DNA of 64,000 nucleotides from Lycocorax pyrrhopterus obiensis (lineage: Eukaryota > Chordata > Aves > Passeriformes > Paradisaeidae), in contig JACSVZ010000002.1 of NCBI GenBank assembly GCA_014706295.1, forward strand, positions 21,610,757-21,674,756, given 5' to 3'. Both the position numbers and the translations under genes were made by a program. Positions 60,751 to 64,000 of this stretch are shown in pieces. How positions within the stretch are numbered: the stretch's first letter is position 1; each line of letters starts with the position of its first letter. The notes below the pieces were generated by a model. That model ran no database searches. It was not told where the DNA came from and saw only the letters and a list, made by a program, of their open reading frames with translations.

Positions 60751-63700
60751 GATCTTCAATAGATCAGTGGATTGATTTAACAGTATCGCACTGTTCAGTG
60801 CAGGTGTTATCTATGTTGCCAGAATGATAATACATTACTGTACTTAATTTACAGTTGTGGCACAAAACCTTAGTTTTTCCTCAGTAGAATAACATCAGCC
60901 TGTGTGTAAAACTAAGAATTTTAGTAGTGCTATCAGGATATTTATAGTTTGAATGTTTTCAACGCTTCTGCGAAATTGCACATATTCCTTTGTCTACTTT
61001 GATTTCCTATGAAGTCTGTAATTCTAATGAAAAGTACCTTGTGTAAATATGTATTCATAAATTGTTCCTGGTAGTGTTTTTATCCTGACTTTGGAACAAG
61101 AAGTTTTGCTATGTATGTGGCTGGTAAGCAGAAGAGAAACGCTCTGCCCTCAGTCCTCGGAGTCTCTGTACTGCGCTTCCTGAAATGTAGGAGGGCTGAT
61201 CTTTGTTGTTGGGTGGAGCTCTTTTAATTCCCTCATGAATGCTCGGCAACGGGAGTGGCTTCTGAAGCACTTTATATGCATTCCAGCATAGCGTCATAGC
61301 TAGAGATGATAGCAGTTCTTTCAGCTCATGGATGCTGCAGAATCGTGAGCACTGAGAAAATCTGCGTTAAGAAACTGTTCTAGCTGAAAGTGCCAAATTG
61401 TGGTAGTGAAGCCTCTGTGCTGTGAGCATCTTTTGAATGTGACTTGAATATCTCATGAAATGCAAATGTCTAACTTTCCTTTTAAACATGCCTGTAATTC
61501 TGACAGCAGATTCTGCTGAAAGTTTAATTCTGTACATGAAGATAAATTTGTCTGTTCTTCATAACTGTTAGCCCTACCCACCTCCTTGTAGCAGTGGGGT
61601 TTTTCTTTCTTCCCGCTCCTTTTCCAATGTGTGAATGGTTTGTGGTTTGGTTTCTTTTTCTTGTTGAATTGTGGTGAGAGGACTCTGCCCTAGAAACAGT
61701 GATAAATCCTTTCCCTTATTGCATTATAGCTGATTAAAGCATTCGACTTCCTTCAAACAAAGGAAGGGACTGAACGTGGTTTGTTTGACCCCTGGTTATG
61801 CACCAGCTCAGGAGCTCTTGAATTTAAAAGGTCTTCAAAGGAGATCTAATGGTGCAGTTGGGCTTTACATCTCTGGCCACTCTTGATACCTCTGTGCTAG
61901 TAGCAGTCAAAACAGGTGGTGCAGAGAGATCTTGGACTCCGTGTGAGGCCTGAGCATAATTAAGTGCCTGAAAACATAATTGATGGTAGTGATACCTGAG
62001 GTAACAAGAAGGATTTAATCTCAACTCCATCAAAGACTTAAGTTTTTAACTCCTAAAAGGCAAGAAGGTGCCTCCTTGGCAGGGCATTCTCATGGAGCAC
62101 TCCGGGATGAGGAGGAGGTTCACCAAGGGGCTCAGTTTGTTCTGCTTCAGCTCTTAAAGGCAGAGCCTCAGCAATCCTCACTCAAGGCTGCCTGAGATGA
62201 GGTAGGACAGCAGGGCATAGCTCTGTCCTCATGGCTAAGGTACTTCCTTGCTGAGACAGCCCAGGTGGAAGATGTGTTCATGTTCTCTGCCTTCCTTCCC
62301 CTCAAAAAAATGCACATGGAAGAAATGTTAGGCAGATGATTCCTCCTCTCTGAAATAAGAAGGCAAATCCTCCCAAGTATTGTCCTTTGTAAAATGAGGC
62401 CACAACGGGACCAAGTATGTCCAGGTAGAAGACAGACTTGAACCTGAGTTTCCTGCAGCCTGGCTTTTGCCCAAATCTTCAGGTTAGGGCATATGAAGGA
62501 AGGAGCGTGGCCAGTCTTAGGCTCTCTTCTAGTAAAATAGTGCCATTTGCTTCTGAATCCAAGGGATAAACTTCTGTATCGTTTTCTGGCTCACTCTGTG
62601 TGTTCACTGAGGGGCAAGAGGGCAGAGACATGCTCCTGGTGGAAGCTGTGCAGCACTGTAGCTGAGAGAGAAAATTTATCGGCCAGAGGGCATGAGGAAA
62701 GCAGGCATCTAAGCCTGAGTGTTGGGGCAGCTCTTGGAGAGTTTTGTTCATGGACTTGTGTGTGTTAAGCATGGCCTCTTCTGTCCCTCCTGAGTGCTCT
62801 TCACCTCTAGTGTTTCGCTGAAGTATCACAGCATCAAGAGGGCTTGAGTCTTGTCCCAGCCTCCACCCACATAAAAGACAGGTACTCTGGAGGTGCAAAT
62901 TGTGGCAACTCAATTTGACTTCCTAAGCAGGTACTAAATAAAAGGTGAATATCTGTGTGGGGCCACTGTCAGGAGCTCAGTAGGAGGGGCACATCTCTTG
63001 TTTCCAAGGTTGAACCTGTGTGCATTAGGCCCGCTATGAAGGTAAGACTCCTCAGAACCTAATAGTTGTTTGCAAAGGATTGGCAAATTTAAAGCTTGCT
63101 CCACCACATTTCCCACCTCGCTTTTTAAACATCTATTACTTCTTTCCCGAAGTAACTTCCTATCTGGAGAGGGGACCCAAATCGCTGAAGACAGAGGTAG
63201 ACCTGGGCAGGCAGTGAAGTGCTTGAAAGATGATTGCTGTGCTTATGTTCTTTACCAAAGCTAATCCTTATGCTCTGTGTGAATGCTAAGACTCTTACGC
63301 TATGGTTAGCCAGCCTGGGAATGAAACACTCTAGTGCTAGCATGCCTTCAAAGTTTTATGCATCCAGAAAGCCAGAACAAAGGACATGTATGAAGGACTA
63401 TGAAGCAAGGCAAAGAAATCTCCCCTCTTCTTGCACCCTCAAACAAGGACAAAAATTTTAGCATTAAATGCTTTGTTTACACTTAAAGGAGCATTATGAC
63501 TGCACAGTCACTGCTCATTGCTACTGCCTGCCTTTGTAGTTGGTGTCATGAACTAAAGTAATTTCTAAATAAATTCAAAATACAGATGACCTTTTGGATG
63601 GCAGTGGAAGTCTGGATTAACAAATCCCTGAAAAATAAATGTAAATTTTACCTTTTAAGGAACAACAGAGTAACTCAGTTAAGGTTATTTTATGCCTTCT

Positions 63701-64000
63701 TCTACAAGTAAATTCCTAGGCTGTTGATTGCCTGAATTACAGCACTATTTCCCTTCCTTCCTGCAACCCCACTCCCTCATTAGGAAATTATTCATAATCC
63801 CCAGTAAAATTTAAGAAAACTCAGAAGTTACATGGTATGTTTTCAGTCTTGTAGCAGTTACAGTTCTCATCTACTTTATATAAAGCAGTATATGGCTTAT
63901 GTCAATTTCCTGGGAAATAATTTTAGACAGAGATCTAATGGAGTTTAGGTTTACATTTTCTCACAGGATACACGTTAATAGTTTGCATATGGAAGTATTT
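60751..64000. other. Downstream flank of NMT2, no gene found
   Basis: May contain extended NMT2 3'UTR in its first part. Further AATAAA hexamers occur near 62938 and 63567, far from NMT2. Open frames up to 144 codons (62479-62913, minus) lack recognisable motifs. RPP38, which follows NMT2 in human, is not in this stretch. Confidence 0.65.

Noticed and set aside
62479..62913. 144-codon minus-strand frame as a neighbouring gene such as RPP38
   Set aside because: The translation has no resemblance to RPP38 or another protein I recognise.

Overview
The window is vertebrate nuclear DNA, almost certainly from a bird. It has spliced genes with GT-AG introns, several CR1 LINE fragments with avian-type 3' ends, and an avian-type LTR. 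The species cannot be told from the sequence. Two genes lie head to tail on the + strand: the 3' end of FAM171A1 (bases 10101-15143) and a complete NMT2 (N-myristoyltransferase 2, bases 29652-60112). The same gene order and relative orientation is known at human 10p13.

Layout: 1-10100 is intron of FAM171A1. Three exons follow (10101-10217, 12705-12819, 13442-15143) carrying the end of the ectodomain, the transmembrane helix and the whole cytoplasmic tail. A probable 3'UTR runs to about 17.9 kb. The 17.9-23.5 kb interval is gene-free apart from a CR1 3' end. From 23495 to 29136 there is a direct tandem array: two nearly identical units of about 2.59 kb and a 470-bp start of a third. The array stops within about 520 bp of the NMT2 start codon, right at the edge of a CpG island (about 29140-30780) that holds NMT2 exon 1.

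NMT2 has 12 coding exons. Joined in frame they give 1497 nt including the stop, a 498-residue protein, which is the length I know for human NMT2. The lysine-rich N-terminal block, both NMT signature motifs and the C-terminal Gln are present and no frame is broken. Its introns carry CR1 copies (about 36.0-36.64 kb, 40.6-41.73 kb antisense, 45.48-47.87 kb), an LTR-like insertion inside the last of these, an LTR at 58.8-59.34 kb and several microsatellites. After the stop there is a poly(A) signal at 60726, then non-coding sequence to the window end.

The genes do not form an operon. FAM171A1 is a single-pass membrane protein and NMT2 a cytosolic/ribosome-associated acyltransferase; they are simply syntenic neighbours. 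The most unusual structure is the tandem array next to the NMT2 promoter. I found no wholly new gene system; weaker observations are listed as such.
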